Below, one piece after another: positions 29,061-37,722 of a DNA stretch of 64,000 nt (positions within the stretch are counted from its first letter, which is position 1; every line of letters begins with the position of its first letter). Under the pieces are notes generated by a model, which saw only the letters and a program-made list of their open reading frames with translations, ran no database searches and had not been told where the DNA came from. A program made the translations under genes and the position numbers. The stretch is from contig JABBOY010000006.1 of the NCBI GenBank assembly GCA_012927585.1, positions 124,001-188,000 of the forward strand. The letters are read 5' to 3'. This stretch comes from Glaciimonas sp. Its GTDB lineage: Bacteria > Pseudomonadota > Gammaproteobacteria > Burkholderiales > Burkholderiaceae_D.

Positions 29061-29082
29061 TGACCGGCACAGGAAATACGCT

Positions 29083-30006
29083 ATGAAACTACCGGCGCTG
29101 AATACGACACGGATTTTGGTGGCGGGCGATGTGATGCTGGACCGTTACTGGTTTGGCGATGTCAACCGGATATCGCCGGAAGCGCCGGTGCCGGTGGTGC
29201 ATGTGGCGAAGAGCGAAGAGCGTCTGGGCGGGGCGGCCAATGTAGCCCGAAATGTATCTGCTTTGGGCGCGCACGCCGGTTTGTTGGGCGTGGTGGGGCA
29301 GGACGAAGCAGGCGATGTGATCGCACGCCTGTTGGATGAATCCACAATTCACAACTACCTGCAACGCGATGTCGCGACTGCGACCATCATCAAATTACGC
29401 GTAATAGGCCGCCAGCAGCAATTGCTACGCATCGATTTCGAGCAGGCGCCGGCCGATGGCGCATTGCGCGACAAACTGGCTCGGTTCGATACTTTACTGT
29501 GCGACTACGATGTGGTTGTGCTGTCCGATTATGCCAAGGGCGGCTTGGTCAATGTGGCCGCCATGATTCAGTTGGCACGGCAGGCAGGCAAGATGGTTCT
29601 GGTCGACCCGAAGGGAGAAGACTTCACCTGTTATGCAGGGGCTTCGATATTGACGCCCAACAAGACGGAGTTTCGTGCCATCGTTGGCGCCTGGCACAGC
29701 GAGGCCGAGCTGACTGCCAAGGCCCAGCAACTGCGTACAAGTCTGCAACTGGAGGCGCTGTTGCTGACCCGTTCCGAAGAAGGCATGACACTGTATTCGG
29801 CACAAGGCGTGTCGCATGTGCCAGCGGTAACGCGCGAAGTGTATGACGTCTCGGGTGCCGGAGACACCGTAATCGCCACGCTGGCCGTGATGCTGGGCGC
29901 TGGGCTGCCGCTGGAGCAGGCGGTGTCCTACGCCAATCGTGCCGGCGGCATCGTGGTGGGAAAACTGGGTACGGCCACCGTCTCCCTGGATGAATTGCAA
30001 GATTAA
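29083..30006 (+). CDS. hldA: D-glycero-beta-D-manno-heptose-7-phosphate kinase (RfaE domain I)
   Basis: PfkB/ribokinase-fold sugar kinase of 308 aa. RILVAGDVMLDRYWFGDVNR and ISPEAPVPVV are diagnostic of RfaE domain I, and the catalytic anion-hole motif is DVSGAGDTVIATL. It lacks the C-terminal nucleotidyltransferase domain of E. coli HldE, so it is an HldA-type protein and an HldC must be encoded elsewhere. I chose ATG 29083 for the AGGA eight bases upstream. It makes heptose-1,7-bisphosphate for the LPS core. Confidence 0.9.
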   Translation: MKLPALNTTRILVAGDVMLDRYWFGDVNRISPEAPVPVVHVAKSEERLGGAANVARNVSALGAHAGLLGVVGQDEAGDVIARLLDESTIHNYLQRDVATATIIKLRVIGRQQQLLRIDFEQAPADGALRDKLARFDTLLCDYDVVVLSDYAKGGLVNVAAMIQLARQAGKMVLVDPKGEDFTCYAGASILTPNKTEFRAIVGAWHSEAELTAKAQQLRTSLQLEALLLTRSEEGMTLYSAQGVSHVPAVTREVYDVSGAGDTVIATLAVMLGAGLPLEQAVSYANRAGGIVVGKLGTATVSLDELQD

Positions 30007-30139
30007 AATCCACGGCTGGTGTGATTCATTTGCTATTTCTTAATCGACTTGTTGTATAGTCTACGAAGCCGCTTGCGATTGCGTTTCGCCAGTGCTACTG
30101 CGATTTTTAAAAAATAATTGGTCTACTAAAAGGAATGAA

Positions 30140-30553
30140 ATGTTCAAAAAATTATTGCTGGGCGTAGTCGGTTTAATCGTAACGATGGGTTTTGCATTCG
30201 CACAAGTCGACGTCAACAAGGCAGATCAGGCGGCATTAGACGGCATTAAAGGCATTGGCCCCGCCACCTCCAAGACCATTTTGGACGAGCGCAAGAAAGG
30301 CGGCGATTTCAAGGACTGGGTGGATTTCGAAAAACGGGTCAAGGGTATTGGCGACAAAAATTCTGCCAAACTGTCGGATGCGGGTCTCACCATCAATGGC
30401 AAGAACAAACCGAATACGCCAGCCAAAACGCCGGCAGCTGCCAAGGCAGACAAGAAGATGAAAGCAAGCACACCGGAAAAAGCGATGCCGAACACACCGG
30501 CTCCGGCCAGCATGGATAAGAAAGCCAAGCCGGAAGTCGCCCCGTCTAAATAA
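30140..30553 (+). CDS. ComEA-like helix-hairpin-helix protein
   Basis: A 138-aa exported protein: a signal peptide (MFKKLLLGVVGLIVTMGFAF, cleavage near AFA-QV), then a ComEA-type double helix-hairpin-helix domain (VNKADQAALDGIKGIGPATS ... FEKRVKGIGDKNSAKL), then a low-complexity Lys/Pro/Ala tail. Such proteins bind DNA in the periplasm during natural transformation. The type IV pilus genes at 5-9 kb would fit competence, but that link is inference. A good SD (AAGGAATG) supports the start. Confidence 0.85.
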   Translation: MFKKLLLGVVGLIVTMGFAFAQVDVNKADQAALDGIKGIGPATSKTILDERKKGGDFKDWVDFEKRVKGIGDKNSAKLSDAGLTINGKNKPNTPAKTPAAAKADKKMKASTPEKAMPNTPAPASMDKKAKPEVAPSK

Positions 30554-30570
30554 GCCATAAAATTTCACCA

Positions 30571-30603
30571 AAACCCCGCATGCGCAAGTTGCGGGGTTTT
30601 TTT
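30571..30603 (+). terminator. Rho-independent terminator after the comEA-like gene
   Basis: Stem CCCCGCA/TGCGGGG with a 9-nt loop followed by a run of seven T. Confidence 0.9.
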
Positions 30604-30690
30604 ATTACCGCGCGATTTGACGGACAGCCAGCGCGTACTGGCGTGACTCAGACTAAAATACAGTTTTGTTGATGCGATAGACCGGACACC

Positions 30691-31593
30691 ATGCGTTATC
30701 AGACCATAGAAAACACGATAGGCAATACCCCTTTAGTTGAGATGAAGCAGATCGGTGGCACTGATACTGCCGGCAGGAATAACGTTATCCTCGGCAAAAT
30801 GGAAGGCAATAATCCGGCCGGCTCAGTCAAGGATCGGGCCGCTTTGTCGATGATAAAGCGTGCCGAAGAGCGCGCAGAGATCAAGCCTGGCGACACCTTG
30901 ATTGAAGCCACCAGCGGCAATACTGGAATTGCGCTTGCGATGGTGGCTGCCATCCGTGGCTACAAGATGATTTTACTGATGCCGGAAAACCTTAGCATGG
31001 AACGCCGTCAAAGCATGTCTGCTTATGGCGCGCAATTGGTGCTTACGCCGAAGATCGGCGGCATGGAATATGCCAGGGATCTGGCACTGCAGATGCAGAA
31101 AGACGGCAAGGGCATTATCCTCGACCAGTTCTCCAATCCAGATAACCCACGCGCGCATTATGAGACTACCGGGCCGGAAATATGGCGCGATACCAAAGGA
31201 CGCGTGACGCATTTTGTGAGTGCGATGGGTACTACCGGCACCATCATGGGCGTGTCGCAGTATTTGAAGGAACAAAAAGGCGCAGTGCGAATTATTGGCG
31301 CACAGCCGGAAGAAGGCTCGCAGATCCCTGGCATCCGTAAATGGCCGGAAGCCTACCTGCCAAAGATCTATAACAAATCCAGAGTCGACCAGATTGAATC
31401 GGTAAGTCAAGCCGCATCGGAGCACATGGCAAGACGACTCGCGGTCGAAGAGGGTATTTTCTGCGGTATCTCCGCTGCCGGTGCTTGCGAAGTTGCTCTA
31501 CGGATTTCTCAAACGGTAGAAAACGCCACGATCGTCTTTATAGTATGCGATCGCGGTGATCGTTACCTTTCGACCGGCATTTTTCCCGCCTGA
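30691..31593 (+). CDS. cysM: Cysteine synthase B
   Basis: PLP-dependent O-acetylserine sulfhydrylase of the CysM type, 300 aa. The PLP lysine is Lys47 in NNPAGSVKDRAALSMI; EATSGNTGIALAM binds the PLP phosphate. ILDQFSNPDNPRAHYETTGP and the C-terminal VFIVCDRGDRYLSTGIF favour CysM over CysK, since CysM can also use thiosulfate. It lies between comEA and mltB as in related genera. Confidence 0.94.
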   Translation: MRYQTIENTIGNTPLVEMKQIGGTDTAGRNNVILGKMEGNNPAGSVKDRAALSMIKRAEERAEIKPGDTLIEATSGNTGIALAMVAAIRGYKMILLMPENLSMERRQSMSAYGAQLVLTPKIGGMEYARDLALQMQKDGKGIILDQFSNPDNPRAHYETTGPEIWRDTKGRVTHFVSAMGTTGTIMGVSQYLKEQKGAVRIIGAQPEEGSQIPGIRKWPEAYLPKIYNKSRVDQIESVSQAASEHMARRLAVEEGIFCGISAAGACEVALRISQTVENATIVFIVCDRGDRYLSTGIFPA

Positions 31594-31602
31594 GCTTTCC
31601 GG

Positions 31603-31635
31603 TCGCAGGGCTGACTGGATGTCTCAGCCCTGCGA
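31603..31635. terminator. Perfect 12-bp hairpin between convergent genes
   Basis: TCGCAGGGCTGA / TCAGCCCTGCGA with a 9-nt loop, right after cysM and facing the minus-strand gene at 31666. There is no T run, so it may act as an RNA 3'-end stabiliser or a weak bidirectional terminator. Confidence 0.6.
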
Positions 31636-31665
31636 TCAAATGCATCCTTACTGCGCAGCTGTGGA

Positions 31666-31989
31666 TTATGCTGCCGTCGCTTCTTTGGGCTTGAACTGCT
31701 TGTCGCTGATCCTGAACTTGTTGCGACGATCTCCCATCAAATAGCGTAGATCGCGGATGCTCAAATCACTTACTTCGTGCATTCGGATCAGTAGAGACGC
31801 GCCGACCGGCAATCTGCGATGACGAATTTTGCTGATGACAGGCGGTGCAACTTCCAGCGCCCTGGAAAGTGCGGCGTCGTTTTTCAAATGCAATTTTTCG
31901 ATCAGCGTATCCAGGAGACGGTTTGGATTGTATTCGAATTGATCCATAAGTGCGGTGCTGCCGGTGTTATTGTCTGTTTGAGTGCTCAT
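31666..31989 (-). CDS. Small HTH-like protein of unknown function
   Basis: A 107-aa hydrophilic protein. The middle part (AALSRALEVAPPVISKIRHR) looks like a helix-turn-helix of the Cro/C1 type, and the following LIRMHEVSDLSIRDLRYLMG resembles the rest of such a domain. The C-terminus is basic (RRNKFRISDKQFKPKEA). ATG 31989 or 31947 could be the start. I cannot name a family. A role as a small transcription regulator is inference; the 500-bp AT-rich region upstream could hold its operator. Confidence 0.65.
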   Translation of the reverse strand: MSTQTDNNTGSTALMDQFEYNPNRLLDTLIEKLHLKNDAALSRALEVAPPVISKIRHRRLPVGASLLIRMHEVSDLSIRDLRYLMGDRRNKFRISDKQFKPKEATAA

Positions 31990-32503
31990 GGTCTTGGTCT
32001 TTCATTTTTTAAGTTTTATGGGAATGGAAGCGCAACAAAGAATCTGCTTATTCATACATCGCGGTGTAGTGATACCGTGAGACCGGGTAATACCGTAAGC
32101 AAATTTACATTTAAAAACAAATTTTCAGATCCAGGTGGGTAGACTGCATCAGTTGCTTTTCATGCTCTTATAGTTGCTTCTACAGTAATATAAATATCAC
32201 GCATAACGATGCGATGCTTTGAAATGGCTGGAAAATTTATTGCTATAAAAAATTAGCAATAAAATCCAAATCACAATTACTTTGATGCACGAAAAATTAA
32301 TGCCTTATAGCAATAATGCACGTGATTAAATCTCACTTTGCGTAAAATATCTATAAAAACAAGTGTCGGACTATCAAAATACATAAAAAATTCCCTTCAC
32401 TTAAGAAATATTTTGTCAGATCAATAATGTTTCGACTTGATTGTTGTCAATGTTGCATTAAATATGCGTATATCTGAACTGATGCCGGCGAAGCAGTACG
32501 CAG
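31990..32503. other. AT-rich gene-free region
   Basis: About 510 bp, clearly more AT-rich than its surroundings and without a plausible ORF. It should contain the promoter of the minus-strand HTH-like gene. The one structured element is a perfect 10-bp inverted repeat TTTATTGCTA / TAGCAATAAA at 32236-32263 with an 8-nt loop. No repeat-family copy or T-run terminator is recognised. Confidence 0.5.
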
Positions 32504-33622
32504 TTATCGATTGCGCATGGCGCTGATTGTGCGGCCAAGTTCGATTACCGACATCGCGTAAAAGAAGCTACGGTTATATAGGGTTATGGCGAAAAAATTG
32601 TCGGTACCCAACCAGTATTCAGTCGCTTCGGTACCGTTTTGTAAATCGACCAGGCCGTATAGTAAATCAGTTGGTGCCTGCGGACTTGGCACTACACCTG
32701 CGCTTGCTAATCCATCGATCGTGTATTTTGCTTCCAATCCCTGGCCGATGAATGCTGCCCAGAGCTTGTCATTGTCGTTCGATAGTGGGATGGTAGCAGG
32801 GAAAACGATGGGATAGCCGCGTCTCCATCCGTGCATGGCCAGGAAGCGAGCCACACTGCCAATTGCATCTGTTGGAGAATTGCGTAAATCGATCTTGCCA
32901 TCCTGGTTGAAATCAACCGCATAGGCGCGAATACTGCTGGGCATAAATTGCGGCCAGCCGATTGCTCCTGCGTACGATCCGGTTAGGGACCATGGGTCGA
33001 TGCCGGATTCGCGCGCGTATAACAGGGCGCTTTCAAGTTCGTCGCGAAAAAAATCCATTCTTGCCATGCGCGTTGGGGTATTCGGGTAGTCGAAGGCGAG
33101 GGTGGTAAGCGCATCGAGCACGCGAAAATTTCCCATATTGCGGCCATATACGGTTTCCACGCCGATGATGCCGACGATGATTTCCGCCGGAACGCCGTAT
33201 TGTATTTCGGCACGTTTCAGATCGCTGGCGTAGTCGTTCCAGAATTGCACTCCTGCGTTGACGCGTATCGGTTCCACGAAGCGTGCGCGGTAGGCTTGCC
33301 AGTTCTTTGGACGGCCTGGCGGTGCCGGTTTCATCAATTGGATTGCGGTTTCAGAGTATTTCACTTGGGCCAGGATTGCTTGCAGTTCGGCCTTGTCAAA
33401 ATGATGTTTTTCGACCATTTTATCAATGAAGCTTGCAACTTCTTTCCATTGTCCAAAATTGACGAACTCTCCCTGGTTTTCTTCCATAAAAGCGAGCTTA
33501 CGCGCCGCACTGGGTTGGTCTGCCTGCGCTGTACTGTGCGGCCCCAATCCCATTGCGAGCAATAAAGGCAGGATGGTAAGAGAAGTCAGGCGTTGCAGTG
33601 TTTTAGGAAATTTTATCGACAT
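32504..33622 (-). CDS. mltB: Lytic murein transglycosylase B
   Basis: Peptidoglycan lytic transglycosylase (SltB family), 372 aa. The signal peptide ends near STAQA-D with no lipobox cysteine, so the protein looks periplasmic rather than lipid-anchored. The catalytic Glu lies in IIGVETVYGRNMG; SYAGAIGWPQFMPSSIRAYA and DGKIDLRNSPTDAIGSVARF are typical. It cleaves the MurNAc-GlcNAc bond, releasing 1,6-anhydro products. Confidence 0.92.
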   Translation of the reverse strand: MSIKFPKTLQRLTSLTILPLLLAMGLGPHSTAQADQPSAARKLAFMEENQGEFVNFGQWKEVASFIDKMVEKHHFDKAELQAILAQVKYSETAIQLMKPAPPGRPKNWQAYRARFVEPIRVNAGVQFWNDYASDLKRAEIQYGVPAEIIVGIIGVETVYGRNMGNFRVLDALTTLAFDYPNTPTRMARMDFFRDELESALLYARESGIDPWSLTGSYAGAIGWPQFMPSSIRAYAVDFNQDGKIDLRNSPTDAIGSVARFLAMHGWRRGYPIVFPATIPLSNDNDKLWAAFIGQGLEAKYTIDGLASAGVVPSPQAPTDLLYGLVDLQNGTEATEYWLGTDNFFAITLYNRSFFYAMSVIELGRTISAMRNR

Positions 33623-33860
33623 TGTGCAAAAGCGAATTGTGGGTCAAAGATGACGGCTGCAACAGAGCCGTCGAACGATTGTCTGGAGCCGGTGCAACTT
33701 GCGGTCCGGTTTGAAAGCGTAAGATGGTGAGTGTAAACGGTGTGAAGGGTTTGCGTTAGTGTCTATCGCGTTGGAAGCTTCCTGCCGTTTGTGTGCCCAT
33801 GATTTCAACCCGATTTAATTCAAGAAGGTTATGCCCGCAACAGCGGGCAATTTTGCATCC

Positions 33861-34808
33861 ATGACGACAGCTTTTTATACCCATCCCGATTGCATGCGCC
33901 ACGAAATGGGCGACTGGCATCCAGAGTCACCAGCCCGGCTGCAGGCGATTGAAGATCAGTTGATTTCCAGCCGGATTGGCGCTTATCTGGAGTATCGTCA
34001 AGCACCGGCTGCCGATGTGGCTGACATCGCCCGCATTCATACCCCGACGGCCATCGCACTGGTGCGCGACAACGTGCCGCAGGCACTCAGCGGCCAGTCC
34101 AGCTACTATCCGCTGGATGGCGATACTTCGCTCAATGCCTTCAGTTGGAAAGCGGCGCTGGCCGCTGCCGGCGCTGCTGTGGCAGCCACCGATGCTGTCA
34201 TCAAAGGTGAAATTGAAAATGCCTTCTGCTCCATCCGACCGCCCGGCCACCATGCGCGGCCGACTGAGTCGATGGGTTTTTGCCTGTTTAATAATGTCGC
34301 CATTGCGGTGCGCCACGCGCTGGAAGTGCATGGCTTGCAGCGTGTAGCCATCGTCGATTTCGATGTCCATCATGGCAACGGCACCGAAGAAGCATTCGCC
34401 AATGAGCCAAGAGTGTTGATGGCGAGTTTTTTCCAGCATCCGCTGTATCCCTACAGCGGGACCGACCGCAGCGTCACGAATGCAATCAACATCCCGCTGC
34501 CGGCCTATACCGGAGGCGTAGTGGTGCGTCAGCAGATTGCCGAAAAATGGCTGCCGGCGCTGCACGCGTACCGGCCGCAAATGATCTTCATTTCGGCCGG
34601 TTTTGACGCCCATCGGGAAGACGATATCGGCCAGATGGATCTGGTCGAAGCCGATTACGCATGGATTACCCGACAGATCATGGATGTCGCGAGACTGCAT
34701 TCCGGCGGGCGCATCGTCAGTTGCCTGGAAGGCGGCTACAACCTGTCTGCACTGGGGCGCAGCGTGGTCGCGCATTTGAAGGTGCTGGCCGGGCTGGATG
34801 AATTTTAG
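33861..34808 (+). CDS. Histone-deacetylase-like amidohydrolase
   Basis: Class II HDAC/acetylpolyamine amidohydrolase superfamily, 315 aa. Zn and charge-relay motifs are visible: RPPGHHARPTESMGFCLFNN, VAIVDFDVHHGNGTEEAFAN and FISAGFDAHREDDIGQMDL. Bacterial members deacetylate polyamines or proteins; the substrate is not predictable here. I prefer ATG 33861 because MTTAFYTHPDCMRHEMGDWH aligns with homolog starts; ATG 33831 would add ten residues. Confidence 0.85.
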   Translation: MTTAFYTHPDCMRHEMGDWHPESPARLQAIEDQLISSRIGAYLEYRQAPAADVADIARIHTPTAIALVRDNVPQALSGQSSYYPLDGDTSLNAFSWKAALAAAGAAVAATDAVIKGEIENAFCSIRPPGHHARPTESMGFCLFNNVAIAVRHALEVHGLQRVAIVDFDVHHGNGTEEAFANEPRVLMASFFQHPLYPYSGTDRSVTNAINIPLPAYTGGVVVRQQIAEKWLPALHAYRPQMIFISAGFDAHREDDIGQMDLVEADYAWITRQIMDVARLHSGGRIVSCLEGGYNLSALGRSVVAHLKVLAGLDEF

Positions 34809-34865
34809 ATAGCGAACGCCGCAACTCCGTACAATAGCGTTTTATCCCGCAAGAATTGATTCCGC

Positions 34866-35795
34866 ATGTCGATACAATGGTTCCCCGGCCACATGAACGC
34901 CGCCCGCAAGAAAGCGGCGGAAACCATGGAAGCGACCGATCTGGTCATCGAAGTGCTCGATGCTCGCATACCCCAAGCCAGTTGCAACCCGATGGTCGAA
35001 GAGTTGCGCCTGTTCCGGCAACGCCCTTGTTTGAAAATCCTGAACAAGAGCGATCTGGCCGACCCGCTGGCGACCCAAGCTTGGCTGGCTTTTTACAATA
35101 GCCAGAAAAACGTGCGCGCGGTCGCGCTATCCTGCAAAAAACCATCGGATGTCTTGAAAATTCCAGCCTTGTGCCTGCAGCAGGCACCGCATCGCGGCGT
35201 GCCGACCAAGGCGCTGCGGATGATGATCATGGGCATTCCGAACGTCGGCAAATCGACGCTGATGAACGCCTTGCTCAAAAGACGCGTGGCCAAGGTCGGC
35301 GACGAACCGGCAGTAACCAAGGTGCAGCAGCGCTTGTACTTGAACAAGAACATGATCCTGATCGATACGCCCGGCTTGTTGTGGCCGAAAATCGCCCATC
35401 CGACCGACGGCCTGATGCTGGCCGCCAGCCACGCGATCGGCGTCAACGCTTTGATCGAGGAAGAAATTGCCACTTTCCTGGCCGAGATTCTGTTGCAGCG
35501 CTACCCGCAATTGCTGGCAACACGTTACAACATGAAAACCGAGGGCATGGATGCGGTCAGCGTAGTTGAAGGCGTCGCGCAGCGGCGCGGCTACCGCCTG
35601 AAAGGCGGCGACTGGGATTTCGAAAAAGCTGCCAACACCCTGTTGCAGGATTACCGTACCGGTGCACTGGGCCGCATCAGCCTGGAGACCCCCGACAGCC
35701 GCGCCGCGCTGCTTGCGAGCTATGTGCCGCCGGTGTTGCTGGGCTTGTCGCAGCAGATAATGCCGCCTTCGGATCTTGAGGAAGAATCGGAGTAA
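34866..35795 (+). CDS. ylqF: Ribosome biogenesis GTPase YlqF/RbgA
   Basis: Circularly permuted GTPase of 309 aa. The G4 motif (LNKSDLAD) comes before G1 (GIPNVGKSTLMNALLKR) and G3 (DTPGLLWP), which is the mark of the YlqF/YawG group. The N-terminus SIQWFPGHMNAARKKAAETM is diagnostic of YlqF/RbgA, which assists 50S maturation in Bacillus. The role in betaproteobacteria is inferred from family membership. Confidence 0.9.
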   Translation: MSIQWFPGHMNAARKKAAETMEATDLVIEVLDARIPQASCNPMVEELRLFRQRPCLKILNKSDLADPLATQAWLAFYNSQKNVRAVALSCKKPSDVLKIPALCLQQAPHRGVPTKALRMMIMGIPNVGKSTLMNALLKRRVAKVGDEPAVTKVQQRLYLNKNMILIDTPGLLWPKIAHPTDGLMLAASHAIGVNALIEEEIATFLAEILLQRYPQLLATRYNMKTEGMDAVSVVEGVAQRRGYRLKGGDWDFEKAANTLLQDYRTGALGRISLETPDSRAALLASYVPPVLLGLSQQIMPPSDLEEESE

Positions 35796-35807
35796 TTAAA
35801 AATAATT

Positions 35808-35888
35808 GGGAGTATAGTTAAAAGTAATATATTTTACGCATGTATTCATTGCAGCATTGAATAATACGCTGCATAGTATATGAATACA
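35808..35888 (+). repeat. AT-rich intergenic repeat, copy E
   Basis: GGGAGTATAGTTAAAAGT, with ACGCATGTATTCATTG 27 nt after the GGAGTAT start. The 3' half folds strongly: GTATTCAT ... GCAGC ... GCTGC ... ATGAATAC. Ends 25 nt before the enoyl-CoA hydratase start. Confidence 0.78.
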
Positions 35889-35913
35889 TCAACACCATGA
35901 AGATGGAGACAAA

Positions 35914-36705
35914 ATGAACCAGTCAGCAATAGATCAATCGGTTCCGATGGTATTGCACCGCCGTAGCGGCGGCATCGTTACCCTGACCTTGAACCGTGCA
36001 GCGCAGTTCAATGCGCTGTCGGAACAAATGATGGACGCATTGCAGGCTGCGCTGGAGGCGGTTGCCCAAGACGCCACCGTGCGAGTGGTGGTGTTGGCAG
36101 CCGAAGGCCGCGCGTTCTGCGCCGGACACGACCTCAAGCAGATGCGCGCCACCTCTGAACTGGGCTATTACCAGACCCTGTTTACGCAATGCAGCAAGCT
36201 GATGCTGACCATTCAGCAATTGCCGCAACCGGTGATAGCGCGGGTGCAGGGCATTGCCACTGCTGCCGGCTGCCAACTGGTCGCCATGTGCGATCTGGCG
36301 GTAGCATCCAGTGCGGCCCGGTTTGCGGTATCGGGCATCAATTTAGGCTTGTTCTGCGCCACGCCCTCGGTTGCTCTGTCGCGCAACGTATCGCGCAAGC
36401 AGGCCTTGGAAATGCTGCTGACCGGCGACTTCATCGACGCCCAGACGGCAATGGCACGCGGCCTGATCAATCGGGTGGTCGCGCCGGAACAACTTGATGC
36501 TGAAATCGCCCGCTTGACTGCCGGCATTCTGACCAAGCCCGCAGTCGCGGTCGCAATGGGCAAGCAACTGTTTTACCAACAATTGGAAATGGGGATTGAT
36601 GCCGCCTATCAGTTGGCCGGCCAAACTATGGCGTGCAACATGATGGACCCAGCGGCGCAAGAAGGGGTGCAAGCGTTTATTGAGAAACGCGCGCCGTTGT
36701 GGTGA
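35914..36705 (+). CDS. Enoyl-CoA hydratase/isomerase family protein
   Basis: Crotonase-fold protein of 263 aa. The oxyanion-hole motif AAEGRAFCAGHDLKQM and VARVQGIATAAGCQLVAMCD-type helix (written here as IARVQGIATAAGCQLVAMCD) are visible. The two usual catalytic Glu positions are not clearly conserved: AAGCQLVA and NLGLFCATPS lack them. It resembles the ECHDC3-like subgroup. Substrate unknown. An SD-like AGATGGAG precedes the ATG. Confidence 0.82.
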   Translation: MNQSAIDQSVPMVLHRRSGGIVTLTLNRAAQFNALSEQMMDALQAALEAVAQDATVRVVVLAAEGRAFCAGHDLKQMRATSELGYYQTLFTQCSKLMLTIQQLPQPVIARVQGIATAAGCQLVAMCDLAVASSAARFAVSGINLGLFCATPSVALSRNVSRKQALEMLLTGDFIDAQTAMARGLINRVVAPEQLDAEIARLTAGILTKPAVAVAMGKQLFYQQLEMGIDAAYQLAGQTMACNMMDPAAQEGVQAFIEKRAPLW

Positions 36706-36720
36706 AAAATTAGCGGCAAT

Positions 36721-36757
36721 AAAAAACGGGAGAGATAGCGCATCTCTCCCGTTTTTT
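36721..36757. terminator. Bidirectional terminator between enoyl-CoA hydratase and metQ
   Basis: Perfect 16-bp inverted repeat AAAAAACGGGAGAGAT / ATCTCTCCCGTTTTTT with a 5-nt loop, usable in both directions between convergent genes. Confidence 0.95.
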
Positions 36758-36851
36758 ATCGCCGCCAGAAGTAGGGTGCGTCATGCGCGCCAAAGCCACA
36801 GACGGTCATGGTGCCCCCTATTTCCCGTTTTGCACGCTTACTAGTCCTGGT

Positions 36852-37664
36852 TTACCAGGCCGCGATGACCGAGTTCTTGTACTGTTTCAGCACGAACTGT
36901 TTGACTTCCGGGCTGTGGTACGCCTTCAGCAGCTTCGCCACCCAAGGCTTGGCCTTGTCTTGATCGCGCACGGCGATCACGTTGGCGTATGGGCCTTTCG
37001 GGCTTTCGATGGCGATGGCATCGGTGATCGGATTCAAGCCGGCCGATTCGGCGTAATTGCCGTTGATGACAGCAGCGTCGAGGTCAGCCAGCGAGCGCGG
37101 TAATTGCGCCGCATCGAGTTCGATAATCTTGATTTTTTTCGGATTATCGGCAATATCAAGCGGTGTCGCTTTCAGGCCGGCATTGGCTTTTAGCTTGAAT
37201 AGTCCCTGCGCTTGCAGCAGCAACAGCGCGCGGCCGCCATTGGTTGGATCGTTCGGAATGCCGACCCGGGCGCCCGCTTTCAGGCTGTCCAGCGATTTCA
37301 CGCTTTTCGAGTACGCGCCCATCGGGAAGGTGATGGTGGCGCCGACATTGGCGAATTTATAGCCGCGATCCTTGATTTGCGCTTCCAGGTAAGGCAGATG
37401 CTGGTAGCTGTTGGCATCGAGGTCGCCGGAGGCCAGCGCGGCGTTCGGTTGAATGTAATCGCTGAACTCGACGACTTGTATGTTCAAGCCATCCTTGGCC
37501 GCGATTTTCTTCACGACTTCCATGATTTCCGCGTGCGGGCCGGCGGTCACGCCGATCTTGATCGGTTTGTCCTGCGCTTGTGCCGGGGCGATGGCGAGGC
37601 TGGAAAGTAGACTCAGTGCGCTAAAAAATTTTAATGTATGACGCAAAATAGGGCGACGTTGCAT
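36852..37664 (-). CDS. metQ: Methionine-binding protein MetQ (NlpA family)
   Basis: Substrate-binding component of the MetNIQ importer, 270 aa. The family hallmark IKIGVTAGPHAEIMEVVKKI and DYIQPNAALASGDLDANSYQ are clear. The N-terminus is a standard signal peptide ending APAQA-Q with no lipobox cysteine, unlike the lipoprotein MetQ of E. coli, so it is probably a free periplasmic protein. It is last in the minus-strand operon metN-metI-metQ and is followed by the shared terminator. Confidence 0.93.
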   Translation of the reverse strand: MQRRPILRHTLKFFSALSLLSSLAIAPAQAQDKPIKIGVTAGPHAEIMEVVKKIAAKDGLNIQVVEFSDYIQPNAALASGDLDANSYQHLPYLEAQIKDRGYKFANVGATITFPMGAYSKSVKSLDSLKAGARVGIPNDPTNGGRALLLLQAQGLFKLKANAGLKATPLDIADNPKKIKIIELDAAQLPRSLADLDAAVINGNYAESAGLNPITDAIAIESPKGPYANVIAVRDQDKAKPWVAKLLKAYHSPEVKQFVLKQYKNSVIAAW

Positions 37665-37722
37665 GATGTTCCTTTTGGATATTGAAAACGGTATTGAAAA
37701 AGTAAAAAGCGAAAGTAAGAAA

